Shown one piece after another: positions 1 through 5,950 of a stretch of DNA of 11,145 bases. The stretch covers positions 1 to 11,145 of the forward strand of contig CAYGKP010000072.1 in the NCBI GenBank assembly GCA_964350605.1, given 5' to 3'. The notes under the pieces were generated by a model, which was given only the letters and a program-made list of their open reading frames with translations, had not been told where the DNA came from and did not search any database. Made by a program: the position numbers and the translations under genes. This stretch comes from CAYGKP01 sp964350605 (GTDB taxonomy: Bacteria > Bacteroidota > Bacteroidia > Cytophagales > JAAEPT01). Numbering within the stretch: the first letter of the stretch is position 1; every line of letters starts with the position of its first letter.

Positions 1-458
1 GCTTGGAAGAGGACTTGGCCCTCGTCGTAGTGCTCGTTCACCAGGTGAATTGTGGGGCCGCTTTCAGTTTCACCGGCGGCAACCACGGCCTCGTGAACGT
101 GATGCCCATACATCCCCTTGCCGCCGAACTTGGGCAGCAGAGCGGGGTGGATGTTCAGGATGCGGTCGGGGTAAGCCGCGATCAGGTAGGGGGGTAGTTT
201 CCAGAGGAAACCCGCCAGCGCGATCCAGCGGATGCCCATGGCTTCCAGCACTTCTCTGAGGGTTTCTTTCTGGTAAAAGGTCTCCCGGGTGAAGGTGCCC
301 GATGAGATGCCAAACGATTCGGCGCGGGTCAGGGCATAGGCCCCCTCCTTGTTGGAAAGCAGCAGTTCGACACGAATCTGCGGGTGGTCCTGGAAGTAGG
401 ACATCAGGGCTTCGGCGTTCGAGCCGGAGCCGGAGGCAAACAGGGCGACTTTTTCCAC
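1..458 (-). CDS. purN: Phosphoribosylglycinamide formyltransferase (GART), 3' end beyond window
   Basis: This enzyme transfers a formyl group from 10-formyltetrahydrofolate to GAR in de novo purine synthesis, in the cytosol. The 152 visible residues begin VEKVALFASGSGSNAEAL, which is the family's N-terminal phosphate-binding loop. They contain LAGFLWKLP (about 81-89) and LNIHPALLPKFGGKGMYG (101-118). The catalytic Asn and His are N102 and H104, and the catalytic Asp lies in HYDEG (D145). Only about the last 40 residues of a usual ~190-residue PurN are missing, off the left edge. The start is a GTG at 458-456; no ATG fits the conserved N-terminus, and no SD-like sequence precedes it. The gene lies 35 bp downstream of the small lipoprotein gene on the same strand, so co-transcription is possible. 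The family assignment is secure. Confidence 0.95.
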   Translation of the reverse strand, partial: MEKVALFASGSGSNAEALMSYFQDHPQIRVELLLSNKEGAYALTRAESFGISSGTFTRETFYQKETLREVLEAMGIRWIALAGFLWKLPPYLIAAYPDRILNIHPALLPKFGGKGMYGHHVHEAVVAAGETESGPTIHLVNEHYDEGQVLFQ

Positions 459-493
459 GGGCCCAAAGGTACGGGCCCCGGTGTTAGTGTGCC

Positions 494-709
494 TTACGGA
501 AGACTCTCGCAGGCGAAGCCGTTTTGGTCTGGGTCCAAGTCTTGGTAACAGCGGGTATTACTGTTGTACTTGACTTGGGCTTCGACCTGGGTCGCAAAAT
601 CACTGCATTGCGCGGGCGGTGGGCAATCGTCCTCGTCCGATTGACAGGCAAAGCTGAGCAACAGAAAACACCTCAAGAACCAGCGAACTGCGGAGGGAGG
701 AAGTGACAT
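494..709 (-). CDS. Small lipoprotein with Excalibur-like calcium-binding C-terminus
   Basis: This is a 71-residue protein. Residues 8-21 are a hydrophobic signal after an Arg (VRWFLRCFLLLSFA). Cys22 then follows, with an acidic run (CQSDEDD), the pattern of Bacteroidota lipoproteins sorted to the outer membrane or surface. The lipobox SFA-C is imperfect because -3 is Ser. The C-terminal half (C35 to the end) has four cysteines in total in the mature part (C29, C35, C54, C67). It ends in DLDPDQNGFACE (57-68), which fits the Excalibur consensus DxDxDGxxCE, an EF-hand-like calcium loop. The ATG at 709-707 is the first after the signal-length constraint. It sits 15 bp after the upstream small gene and 35 bp before purN, suggesting a loose operon. 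The cellular role is unknown; calcium binding is inferred from the motif only. Confidence 0.75.
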   Translation of the reverse strand: MSLPPSAVRWFLRCFLLLSFACQSDEDDCPPPAQCSDFATQVEAQVKYNSNTRCYQDLDPDQNGFACESLP

Positions 710-724
710 ATAAGGTGAGGGAGC

Positions 725-976
725 TTACGCCGCTTCGACCACTTCGCTGGGGACCATGACAGCGCCTTGCGGCAAGGCAGAGAGGAGCATCATGGCGCAG
801 AACGCCACCTGGGGGCGGTAGGTGGTGAACTTCAGCCAGGCCCAGCGGATGAGCACTTTGCGCTCGGTGGGGTCGAGCGATTCGAGGGCTTTGTGGAACT
901 CCTTTTCAAACAAACGGCGGTCGAAGCTGACCTTCTGGAGGATCAGCGCGGTGTACTTCAGCATGCGGTGCGTCAT
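725..976 (-). CDS. Small conserved protein, KVSFDRxLFEKEFHKA family, copy A
   Basis: This is an 83-residue protein of unknown function starting MTHRMLKYTALILQKVS. A second ATG at 964 would give MLKYTAL and is equally possible. Its core, LKYTALILQKVSFDRRLFEKEFHKAL (read in two parts: residues 6-17 and 18-30), is nearly identical to the protein encoded at 1605-1811, so the two are paralogs. After the core comes LDPTERKVLIRWAWLKF and then a hydrophobic C-terminal stretch (AFCAMMLLSALPQGAVMV, about 59-76) that copy B lacks. That stretch could be membrane-associated. I recall similar short proteins in other Bacteroidota, but none with a known role. The gene is upstream of the Excalibur lipoprotein by 15 bp on the same strand. 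Confidence 0.7.
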   Translation of the reverse strand: MTHRMLKYTALILQKVSFDRRLFEKEFHKALESLDPTERKVLIRWAWLKFTTYRPQVAFCAMMLLSALPQGAVMVPSEVVEAA

Positions 977-1111
977 GAGCGAAAAAGGGTAAGCGTCGAA
1001 AAACAGAACGAACAAATGCGAGAAGCAGGGATACAAAAGGTACAATTATTTCCTGGATTCGCCGCATCAGAGAAACGCTGATTTTTCAGAATCGCGGGTC
1101 GGAGTGAGGGC

Positions 1112-1432
1112 CTACCAGACTTTGACTTCGGGGTATTCGGCCGCCAGTTGTGCGCAGAGCTTTTTCAGGGTGGCTTCGATGTCCGTGCCGGGAAAATTGG
1201 TGGTGGCGTAGGACTTCACGTAGGTGAGATGCTCGACGGTGCGTTGTTCGATGCCGCCTTCGCTGATGCCTTGGGGGAGGCTGTGGATGTGGTCGATGAA
1301 GTCGCGGTGGCGGGTGTCCGAGTCGTGGTGGTCGAAGTGCTGGCTGAGCACGTCCTTGGCTTTCTGAAGACTGTCTTTGAGAGTGTCGCTGGGACGGGGC
1401 ATAGGTGGCTGTGTTGGGTTGGTTTCCACCAT
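1112..1432 (-). CDS. Uncharacterised 106-residue protein with His/Asp-rich cluster
   Basis: I do not recognise this family. The protein is soluble, with no signal peptide or membrane segment. Residues 15-31 look helical (SDTLKDSLQKAKDVLSQ). Residues 32-50 then pack six histidines (32, 35, 36, 42, 48, 50) among five aspartates (34, 37, 39, 44, 47), a possible metal-binding patch. The C-terminal part (TVEHLTYVKSYA, then ATLKKLCAQLAAEY) again looks helical. The ATG at 1432 gives a Pro-rich lead (MVETNPTQPP). An ATG at 1402 (MPRPSDTLK) is an alternative, favoured if the promoter-like sequence at 1431-1460 is real, because its -7 box overlaps the first ATG. The gene lies between the two paralogous small genes, all three on the minus strand. 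Confidence 0.65.
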   Translation of the reverse strand: MVETNPTQPPMPRPSDTLKDSLQKAKDVLSQHFDHHDSDTRHRDFIDHIHSLPQGISEGGIEQRTVEHLTYVKSYATTNFPGTDIEATLKKLCAQLAAEYPEVKVW

Positions 1433-1460
1433 AAATTAACAAGATCCGCGGGCGGGTCAA
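1431..1460 (-). promoter_or_regulatory. Possible Bacteroidota-type promoter for the His/Asp-rich gene
   Basis: On the minus strand, TTG (1460-1458) is followed by a 19-base spacer and TAATTTAT (1438-1431). The Bacteroidota consensus is TTG-N17-23-TAnnTTTG; the -7 box differs at the last base. The box overlaps the first ATG of the gene at 1112-1432, so if it is used, translation would begin at the ATG at 1402. This is a weak call made by eye. Confidence 0.3.
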
Positions 1461-1580
1461 GCCCGGGTGGCTGGCCCCTTGACAAAACACACTACCCCCC
1501 GGTGTAAAGGTTCCTGTGCCGAGAAGTGAAGGAGAGAAGCCAAGCGTGTGGAGACGGATGTCCCAACGGCTCACCCCATC

Positions 1581-1598
1581 GGAAAACTCTGATTTTCC
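1581..1598 (-). terminator. Weak hairpin after small-family gene copy B
   Basis: GGAAAA-CTCTGA-TTTTCC forms a 6-bp stem just downstream (minus strand) of the stop codon at 1607-1605. No T-run follows on the minus strand, so it is at best a weak terminator or an RNA 3' end stabiliser. Confidence 0.25.
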
Positions 1599-1604
1599 GC
1601 CTCG

Positions 1605-1811
1605 CTATCTTGGCCCAATGCCCGATTCGACGCGCTGGGGCACCAATTCGCGGTAGTGGCGGCGCACCCAACGGTCCAGCACGCGGCGCGAGCGGGCATC
1701 CAGCGCGCGGCGGGCTTTGTGGAATTCCTTTTCGAACAGGTGGCGGTCGAAGCTGACTTTGCGCAGGATGAGCGCGCCGTACTTGAGGACTTGCTTGGTG
1801 GGGTAGTTCAT
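1605..1811 (-). CDS. Small conserved protein, KVSFDRxLFEKEFHKA family, copy B
   Basis: This is a 68-residue, strongly basic protein of unknown function. VLKYGALILRKVSFDRHLFE (8-27) followed by KEFHKA (28-33) aligns residue for residue with copy A at 725-976. After that, LDxxxRxVLxRW (38-48) is also shared. The C-terminus is different and basic (RRHYRELVPQRVESGIGPR), with no hydrophobic tail. Two adjacent ATGs (1814 and 1811) are possible starts; I chose 1811, giving MNYPTKQ. Paralogs this close together, on the same strand and separated by one unrelated gene, suggest local duplication. There is no signal peptide, so it is probably cytoplasmic; the many Arg/Lys could bind nucleic acid, but that is a guess. 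Confidence 0.7.
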   Translation of the reverse strand: MNYPTKQVLKYGALILRKVSFDRHLFEKEFHKARRALDARSRRVLDRWVRRHYRELVPQRVESGIGPR

Positions 1812-2281
1812 CATGTAGGAAGTAATACTATCACCAAGAATAGTAAACGTATGTAAAAGGTTCAAGTGGGTTAGAAGAAATGGGTGGGTTGGATGAACCG
1901 TACCAAGGCTCGTGGCAGCAACGAGCAGTAGTTGACTTCAGGCTGTCGTTCGCTTTTTGTTCATTCTTTTGCTTCGCCAAAAGAACGAACCAAGAAAAGG
2001 CGACCCTCCGAACCAGCCTTGCTTGCGCAAGTCTGCTAGTCGGGATTGGCCCAGGAGTTAGCCTTTGGGAAAGCAAGCTAATGGTCCATCACTTACGCGG
2101 ACCCGGCGACCTGTGCGCCCCTTGGTAAAGCGGAGGGGTCAACACCACGAAGGGCGCGCCGGGAGCCTTGATTTTTGGTTCTTTTCATTAAGGAAAAGAA
2201 CGGAAAGAGAGCTTTCAGTTGGGCATGAACCGCTGAGCGTACGAGCCATGAGCCAATAAGCGGCTGCGTGGGCCTCCCACA
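1812..2281. other. Gene-free stretch between small-family gene and immunity-like gene
   Basis: This is about 470 bases without a credible gene. The open frames here have shadow-like composition (for example runs of the type CSFFCFAKRT) and no plausible protein character. Most of the stretch is taken up by the structured inverted-repeat element described separately (about 1955-2205). The part at 1812-1900 is AT-richer and could hold the promoter of the minus-strand gene ending at 1605, but I found no consensus -33/-7 pair with correct spacing. Confidence 0.6.
1955..2205. repeat. Structured inverted-repeat element, MITE-like or noncoding RNA
   Basis: Two hairpins bound the element. The left one (1959-1990) has a 13-position stem with one mismatch and a 6-base loop: GTTCATTCTTTTG pairs with CAAAAGAACGAAC. 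The right one (2178-2201) has a perfect 9-bp stem, GTTCTTTTC with GAAAAGAAC, around ATTAAG. Bases 1983-2010 and about 2157-2186 are also imperfect inverted copies of each other: the minus-strand reading of the left (GCCTTTTCTTGGTTC) matches GCCTTGATTTTTGGTTC on the right. The ends could therefore pair over about 200 bases. Inside are further small hairpins, such as CCCCT...AGGGG at about 2118-2138 and the self-complementary CTTGCGCAAG near 2030. From memory, similar 'TTCTTTT...AAAAGAAC' intergenic units recur in Bacteroidota genomes, but I could not search for copies. Confidence 0.5.
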
Positions 2282-2884
2282 CTACTTGGTGTGAACGTTG
2301 AAAATCCTTGAACTGAGTTCTTGAATGTCAACAATAGCCTGCTCGGTCAGATCAAAACCCATGAACTTTGTAAACACGCCAGTTAGATAGTTGCGAACAT
2401 CTATTTCGGTTTCACACTCTGTGAGAAGCGGCTCAGCATAGCTTTGGTACTCGGAGTACGCAATGTGCTCTGGAACGCTGATGGGATTCCATTCAGCGAG
2501 AAGCTGAGCAACCTTATGTGAGAGTTCGGAAAGACGTTCCTCTTTAAAAGCGTTAGCTACTTCGGCAAAACCTTCAGGTACGAAGGTGTAATAGATGTTA
2601 TCCTCGCCCTCCCAATAGGACTCGATATACTTTCTAGTCTCAATTGCAGATCTCTCCGCGTAGGCACGAATTGATTCGCCTTCCTTTATCTCAATGCTCC
2701 AATTGTCATAGGTAGAAGACCAATTCTCATTCTTCTTCTCAAGGACGTCTCCTCCCAAAATTGGTATGGACTCTTTTAGAAACTGGTCAATGGCTTGTAG
2801 AGCAGCCTCTCGTCGAAAAGCCCAGTTGGTGCTACCAGAAGAGGCAGTGCTCTCGCCTTGCCTAAGTATTTCAAGAAGCTTCAT
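2282..2884 (-). CDS. Immunity-like protein (Imm40-like N-terminal plus DUF1871-like C-terminal domain)
   Basis: This is a 200-residue soluble protein. Residues 25-105 contain REAALQAIDQFLKESIPILGGDV, YDNW (59-62) and KYIESY (85-90), which resembles the Imm40 immunity family (ILGGDVY...YDNW) as I remember it. Residues 130-195 contain WNPISVP (132-138), EYQSY (145-149), YLTGVF (166-171) and KFMGF (173-177). They resemble the DUF1871-type pattern WDPIGV...EYDxY...YL...MGL. Both families are known mainly from polymorphic-toxin neighbourhoods, so a protective role against a toxin is inferred. No toxin is adjacent. The ATG at 2884 is preferred; the frame extends six codons further to a TTG at 2902. 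Base composition is lower in G+C than its neighbours (48-50% in two sampled lines against 63% in a helicase line), which suggests acquisition by transfer. It ends directly beside the structured element. Confidence 0.6.
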   Translation of the reverse strand: MKLLEILRQGESTASSGSTNWAFRREAALQAIDQFLKESIPILGGDVLEKKNENWSSTYDNWSIEIKEGESIRAYAERSAIETRKYIESYWEGEDNIYYTFVPEGFAEVANAFKEERLSELSHKVAQLLAEWNPISVPEHIAYSEYQSYAEPLLTECETEIDVRNYLTGVFTKFMGFDLTEQAIVDIQELSSRIFNVHTK

Positions 2885-2920
2885 CCGAGTGACGTTCGAC
2901 AATTGAAATCAAGATACGAA

Positions 2921-4816
2921 CTACCTCCACTCCCACGCACTCCGATAAAACCCCTTGTCCTGACAGTAGTCCAAGAGGGCGGCGTAGAAGGTGTTCGAGC
3001 CGATCGTCGCGCTGTCGCCGACGATCACCAGCTTGCGCTTCGCCCGGGTCATCGCCACGTTCATCCGCCGCGTGTCGCCCAAAAACCCGATCTCCCCCCG
3101 GTCGTTCGAGCGCACCAACGAGAGGTACACAACATCGCGCTCCTGCCCCTGAAACGCATCAATCGTATTGATCGAAGCGGCCAGGAACTTGAGCTCGGCT
3201 TGCTCCTCGATCAACTCGCGGAGCAACTCCACCTGCCGCTTGTAGGGCGAGATGATTGCCAGCGAGAGGTCGTGCGGATTGGCCATTTCGGAGATGAGTC
3301 CGCGCAGGTGGGTGAATAGCAAGTCGGCCTCCTCGGGGTTGATCCGCGAGGGCGACGAACCGGGCTGTTCTTCGTCGAAGCCGCAACCCGCCGTATCGAC
3401 AAACTCGACGGGCGTGTTCGATTCGATGTCGAGCAAGGCCCCGCGCACCGACTCGTGCGCTTCCAACTGACCTTCGTAAAACTGCTGGTTCGAGAAGCCC
3501 ATGATCGCCTCGTGCATCCGATACTGCACACGCAGGAGCGAGACGTCGGGGAATTTCTCGATCCCCCGCTCGATGAGGGTTTTGGTCAGGCCTTGCCGCG
3601 CCGCTTCGTCGCTTTTGACGGTGGGGGGCAGTTGGTAGGGGTCGCCGGCGAGGACCACGCGCTCGGCCTTGCGAATGGGAATCCAACAGGCGGCCTCCAG
3701 CCCTTGGGCCGCCTCGTCGATCACGACGGTCGAGAAGGTCTTGCCTTCCAGGGTGCGGTTGTTCGCGCCGATCAAGGTGGTACAGATCACCTTCGCGTTC
3801 GACAGCAAATCGTCGACAATGTGTTGCTCCAAGACGTTCGCGTCGTCGCGCAGGCGGCGGGCTTCGTCCTGCAACATCCGGCGTTGCTGGCGCTCGCTGT
3901 GCCCGAAGTTGCGCTTGTATTTGCCCGCCATGTCGCGGTATTCCTGGGCCTCCTTCTTGAGCTGCTTGATGCGCTTGGCATCCGAATGGTTGGCGGCCTT
4001 CCCGTCGAGGGTGTGCTCCACGACGCCTTCGGTAACCCGCGAGAGGTGCCCGATTCGAAGGGTGTTCACCCCCCGCGCGGCGATCCGTTCGACCAAGAGG
4101 TCGACCGCCGCGTTTGAGGGGGCACAGACCAGGATCTGCTTCTCGCGCTTCGAAAGGCGGACGATGGCCTCGACCAGCGTGGTGGTCTTGCCCGTGCCCG
4201 GCGGGCCGTGGACGATGGCGATGTCCTCGGCCGCAAGGATGGATTCGACTGCTTCGTTCTGCGAGTCGTTCAGTTGGTCCGAGGGTGCGGGCACGCGTTC
4301 GTGAAAGCGCGGGTCCAGGTCCTTCTCATAGAACAGATCGCGCAGCTCGGCCAGGCGGCAGTTGCGGGCCTTGTCGACCTCCTTGAGGGCCGACTCCATT
4401 TGTTGGAACGAGTTGTCGTCGAAATCGGCGACGATGCCCACCCGTCCGGCCTTCAGGAGTTCTTCGGGCAGTTCGTTCTGGAGGAAGAACAGCTTACAGC
4501 GGTCCTTGTCGATCCAATGAATGGCGGCGCGGACTTTCTCGTCCTCGTTACCCGAAAACAGAATGACCGGCTGGCCGCCCGAGAGGCGGTGCGATTGGCC
4601 TTTATCTTGGGTTCGCTCGACCACGGCAAAGGGGACTTCGCCCATGCCGTAGCCCGTTTCGATCACATATAAGGGGTGCCAGCACTGGCCTTGGCGCTTC
4701 CACTCCTTGAACGAACTGGTCTCGAGCAGTTGGCGGTGCATCTCCTGCTCGACTTGGCGTTCGACGCGAAGGAGTTGGAGTTGGCGTTGCAGGGGGCTTT
4801 CAGGAGGAGTCGACAC
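2921..4816 (-). CDS. Superfamily 1B DNA/RNA helicase, UPF1/IGHMBP2-like
   Basis: This is a 631-residue ATP-dependent helicase of the Upf1-like group. The helicase motifs are complete: Q-motif LNDSQNEAV (182-190), Walker A GPPGTGKTT (204-212), motif Ia APSNAAVD (232-239), motif II VIDEAAQ (365-371) and motif III GDPYQLPPT (391-399). Motif IV is represented by VQYRMHEAIMGF (430-441), motif V by SINTIDAFQGQERD (548-561), and motif VI by RRMNVAMTRAKRK (583-595). Residues 280-335 between motifs Ia and II are charged and helical, matching the stalk of this group. An N-terminal region with RQGQCWHPL (41-49) is typical of bacterial members. The start is GTG at 4816-4814, with an in-frame TGA two codons upstream, so a longer protein is impossible. 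The role is probably nucleic-acid unwinding in repair or RNA metabolism; the substrate is unknown. It lies 36 bp upstream of the immunity-like gene and 29 bp downstream of the DUF2892 gene. Confidence 0.93.
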   Translation of the reverse strand: MSTPPESPLQRQLQLLRVERQVEQEMHRQLLETSSFKEWKRQGQCWHPLYVIETGYGMGEVPFAVVERTQDKGQSHRLSGGQPVILFSGNEDEKVRAAIHWIDKDRCKLFFLQNELPEELLKAGRVGIVADFDDNSFQQMESALKEVDKARNCRLAELRDLFYEKDLDPRFHERVPAPSDQLNDSQNEAVESILAAEDIAIVHGPPGTGKTTTLVEAIVRLSKREKQILVCAPSNAAVDLLVERIAARGVNTLRIGHLSRVTEGVVEHTLDGKAANHSDAKRIKQLKKEAQEYRDMAGKYKRNFGHSERQQRRMLQDEARRLRDDANVLEQHIVDDLLSNAKVICTTLIGANNRTLEGKTFSTVVIDEAAQGLEAACWIPIRKAERVVLAGDPYQLPPTVKSDEAARQGLTKTLIERGIEKFPDVSLLRVQYRMHEAIMGFSNQQFYEGQLEAHESVRGALLDIESNTPVEFVDTAGCGFDEEQPGSSPSRINPEEADLLFTHLRGLISEMANPHDLSLAIISPYKRQVELLRELIEEQAELKFLAASINTIDAFQGQERDVVYLSLVRSNDRGEIGFLGDTRRMNVAMTRAKRKLVIVGDSATIGSNTFYAALLDYCQDKGFYRSAWEWR

Positions 4817-4845
4817 GCCTCAAAGATGGGCGGCCCAGCGAAAAC

Positions 4846-5073
4846 TTAGGTGCTTTTCTGCGAAGGCGCGGGTTTGGTCTTGCAGGTTTTCATGCCGAAG
4901 GGCAGGTAGGCCGGGCAAACGCCCACCATGCTGGTCAACACGAACACGGCCGCGATGCCCAAGGCGACATAGGCCAAGGGCCCTGAAATGACTTCCAAAT
5001 AGATGAGTACGCCGATGGCGATGGCGACCAGCACGCGAAGGGTGCGGTCGATGTGTCCCATGTTACGTTTCAT
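4846..5073 (-). CDS. DUF2892-family small inner-membrane protein
   Basis: This is a 75-residue protein. MKRNMGHIDRTLRVLVAIAI is the standard start of DUF2892 proteins (MKxNMGxIDRxxR). Two membrane segments follow, about 12-28 and 31-50, and then the conserved GVCPAYLPFGMKTC (51-64) with cysteines at 53 and 64. The C-terminus is a short Lys-rich tail. Family members occur alone or fused to rhodanese domains (YgaP) and are linked by association to sulfur handling; no reaction is assigned. The ATG at 5073-5071 fits the family start exactly. The helicase gene follows after 29 bp, so the two may share a transcript. Confidence 0.9.
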   Translation of the reverse strand: MKRNMGHIDRTLRVLVAIAIGVLIYLEVISGPLAYVALGIAAVFVLTSMVGVCPAYLPFGMKTCKTKPAPSQKST

Positions 5074-5109
5074 TGCAGTTATCGGGTTGGGTTACCGCAG
5101 TAAGATACC

Positions 5110-5148
5110 CAAAAAGAAAGGAGCCCCCAGCAATTGCCAGGGGCTTCC
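5110..5148 (-). terminator. Rho-independent terminator of the FnIII-like gene
   Basis: Bases 5122-5145 pair completely: AGCCCC/GGGGCT, two G-T wobbles, then GC/GC, closing an AATT loop (10 bp). On the minus strand the stem is followed by a T-rich run (TTTCTTTTT, opposite 5111-5119). The hairpin is 28 bases past the stop codon of the gene ending at 5174, so it ends that transcript and separates it from DUF2892. Confidence 0.85.
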
Positions 5149-5173
5149 GATGCAAAGTTTCCTTGGTTGAGGG

Positions 5174-5599
5174 TTACTGGCTGGGGTTCGAAACCGCTAA
5201 GATGCTTCCCGGCGAGTGGCGGGGGTGAATGGCTGGATCGGCAGCTTCCCACTCCCCCGAAGGACGCAGCAATTGAATCCGATAATAGACCCGTTCGCCG
5301 ACCGCTCGGCTGTCCAGGACCCCATAGTCACGAAGCCCCACGTGCTCAGAGGTCTTGACCGACAGGATCGCGATGGGCAGCCACTGGCGCAAATCCTCGG
5401 ACCGCTCGACGCGAAAAGCGACTACGCTGTCGCTCAGGCTCGCTGTCCAACTGATCCAAGAACCCGCGCCTTTCGGCTTCACCTCGACATTGATGATCGA
5501 TCCCGAGGGGACGCTGAGAGCTGTCTGAGCCGAGACCCATGCTGGTCGCAAGGTCCCGAAGGAAACCATCAGAAGGGTAGAGATGATGCAGCATCGCAT
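5174..5599 (-). CDS. Secreted fibronectin-III-like domain protein
   Basis: This is a 141-residue exported protein. Residues 1-24 form a Sec signal peptide (MRCCIISTLLMVSFGTLRPA, then WVSA), with likely cleavage at VSA-QTA. The mature part has one beta-sandwich-like unit. WISWTASLSD (48-57), VVAFRVERSEDLRQW (59-73) and GERVYYRIQLLRPSGEW (101-117) match the pattern 'W...F.VERS.D...W...YYRI...D..G' of FnIII domains common in Bacteroidota secreted proteins. The C-terminus lacks a recognisable type IX secretion signal, so it is probably periplasmic or released. The ATG at 5599 is chosen because it begins directly with the signal peptide; an in-frame ATG at 5644 would add 15 residues that spoil it. 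A strong terminator follows the stop codon, so the gene is likely monocistronic. The biological role is unknown. Confidence 0.75.
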   Translation of the reverse strand: MRCCIISTLLMVSFGTLRPAWVSAQTALSVPSGSIINVEVKPKGAGSWISWTASLSDSVVAFRVERSEDLRQWLPIAILSVKTSEHVGLRDYGVLDSRAVGERVYYRIQLLRPSGEWEAADPAIHPRHSPGSILAVSNPSQ

Positions 5600-5950
5600 G
5601 ACATATTTGGAATTGGTGATACATCGATTTGGTACCAATACCATGAGCAGAAACAAAAGGTTGCGTACTTACACGTAATACCAGCACTTTACGGAATTCC
5701 CTTATTTAACCCTGTTAAAACCAGTATGAAGGCCCCTTTAGCGGTTGGAATTGAGAATAAGTATGACTCTTGTCATGTTTTGCCTACGTAGTAACATTCG
5801 CTAAAATAGGTATCACCTGGGGCGGGGCTGGGCGGTGGCGATCTTTTTTTGGGTGAGGAAAACGACAAATAACTTTCTCTACCTTTGGAAAGTCTCTATT
5901 TTCCAGAGAACTCGCTTTCACTCTTTCCTTCCCATTTCTTCTTTATTGAC
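5600..5950. other. Divergent intergenic region with promoters
   Basis: About 350 bases without a gene separate the minus-strand block from the plus-strand block, so promoters in both directions must lie here. The plus-strand one is visible at 5880-5887. For the minus strand no consensus -7 box with a correctly spaced -33 element was found. A short perfect inverted repeat, ATGAC-TCTT-GTCAT at 5763-5776, could be an operator. The section 5640-5810 is noticeably AT-richer than the flanking genes. Confidence 0.5.
5880..5887 (+). promoter_or_regulatory. Promoter -7 box of the DUF3127 gene
   Basis: TACCTTTG is a perfect match to the Bacteroidota -7 consensus TAnnTTTG. It lies 63 bases before the ATG at 5951, predicting a leader of roughly 55-60 bases that is pyrimidine-rich and without a Shine-Dalgarno sequence. 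The nearest TTTG (5848-5851) is 28 bases upstream, longer than the usual spacer, so the -33 element is weak or different. Confidence 0.65.

Noticed and set aside
1148..1507. 119-residue plus-strand open frame
   Set aside because: Val/Gly/Ala-rich complement of the minus-strand His/Asp-rich gene; no supporting features.
1880..2259. Overlapping small open frames in the 1955-2205 element
   Set aside because: Composition is unlike a protein, frames overlap each other and they follow the hairpin sequences; better explained as noncoding repeat.
3455..4117. Long plus-strand open frame inside the helicase gene (220 residues)
   Set aside because: It lies opposite clear helicase motifs and is Val/Leu/Gly-rich as expected from the complement of a GC-rich gene; no protein features.
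2282..4816. Helicase plus immunity-like gene as a phage-defence pair
   Set aside because: The helicase looks like a complete common UPF1-like protein with host-like composition, while the immunity-like gene differs in composition; no nuclease or toxin partner is present.
5216..5791. 191-residue plus-strand open frame opposite the FnIII-like gene
   Set aside because: The minus-strand gene has a signal peptide, FnIII pattern and terminator; this frame has none.
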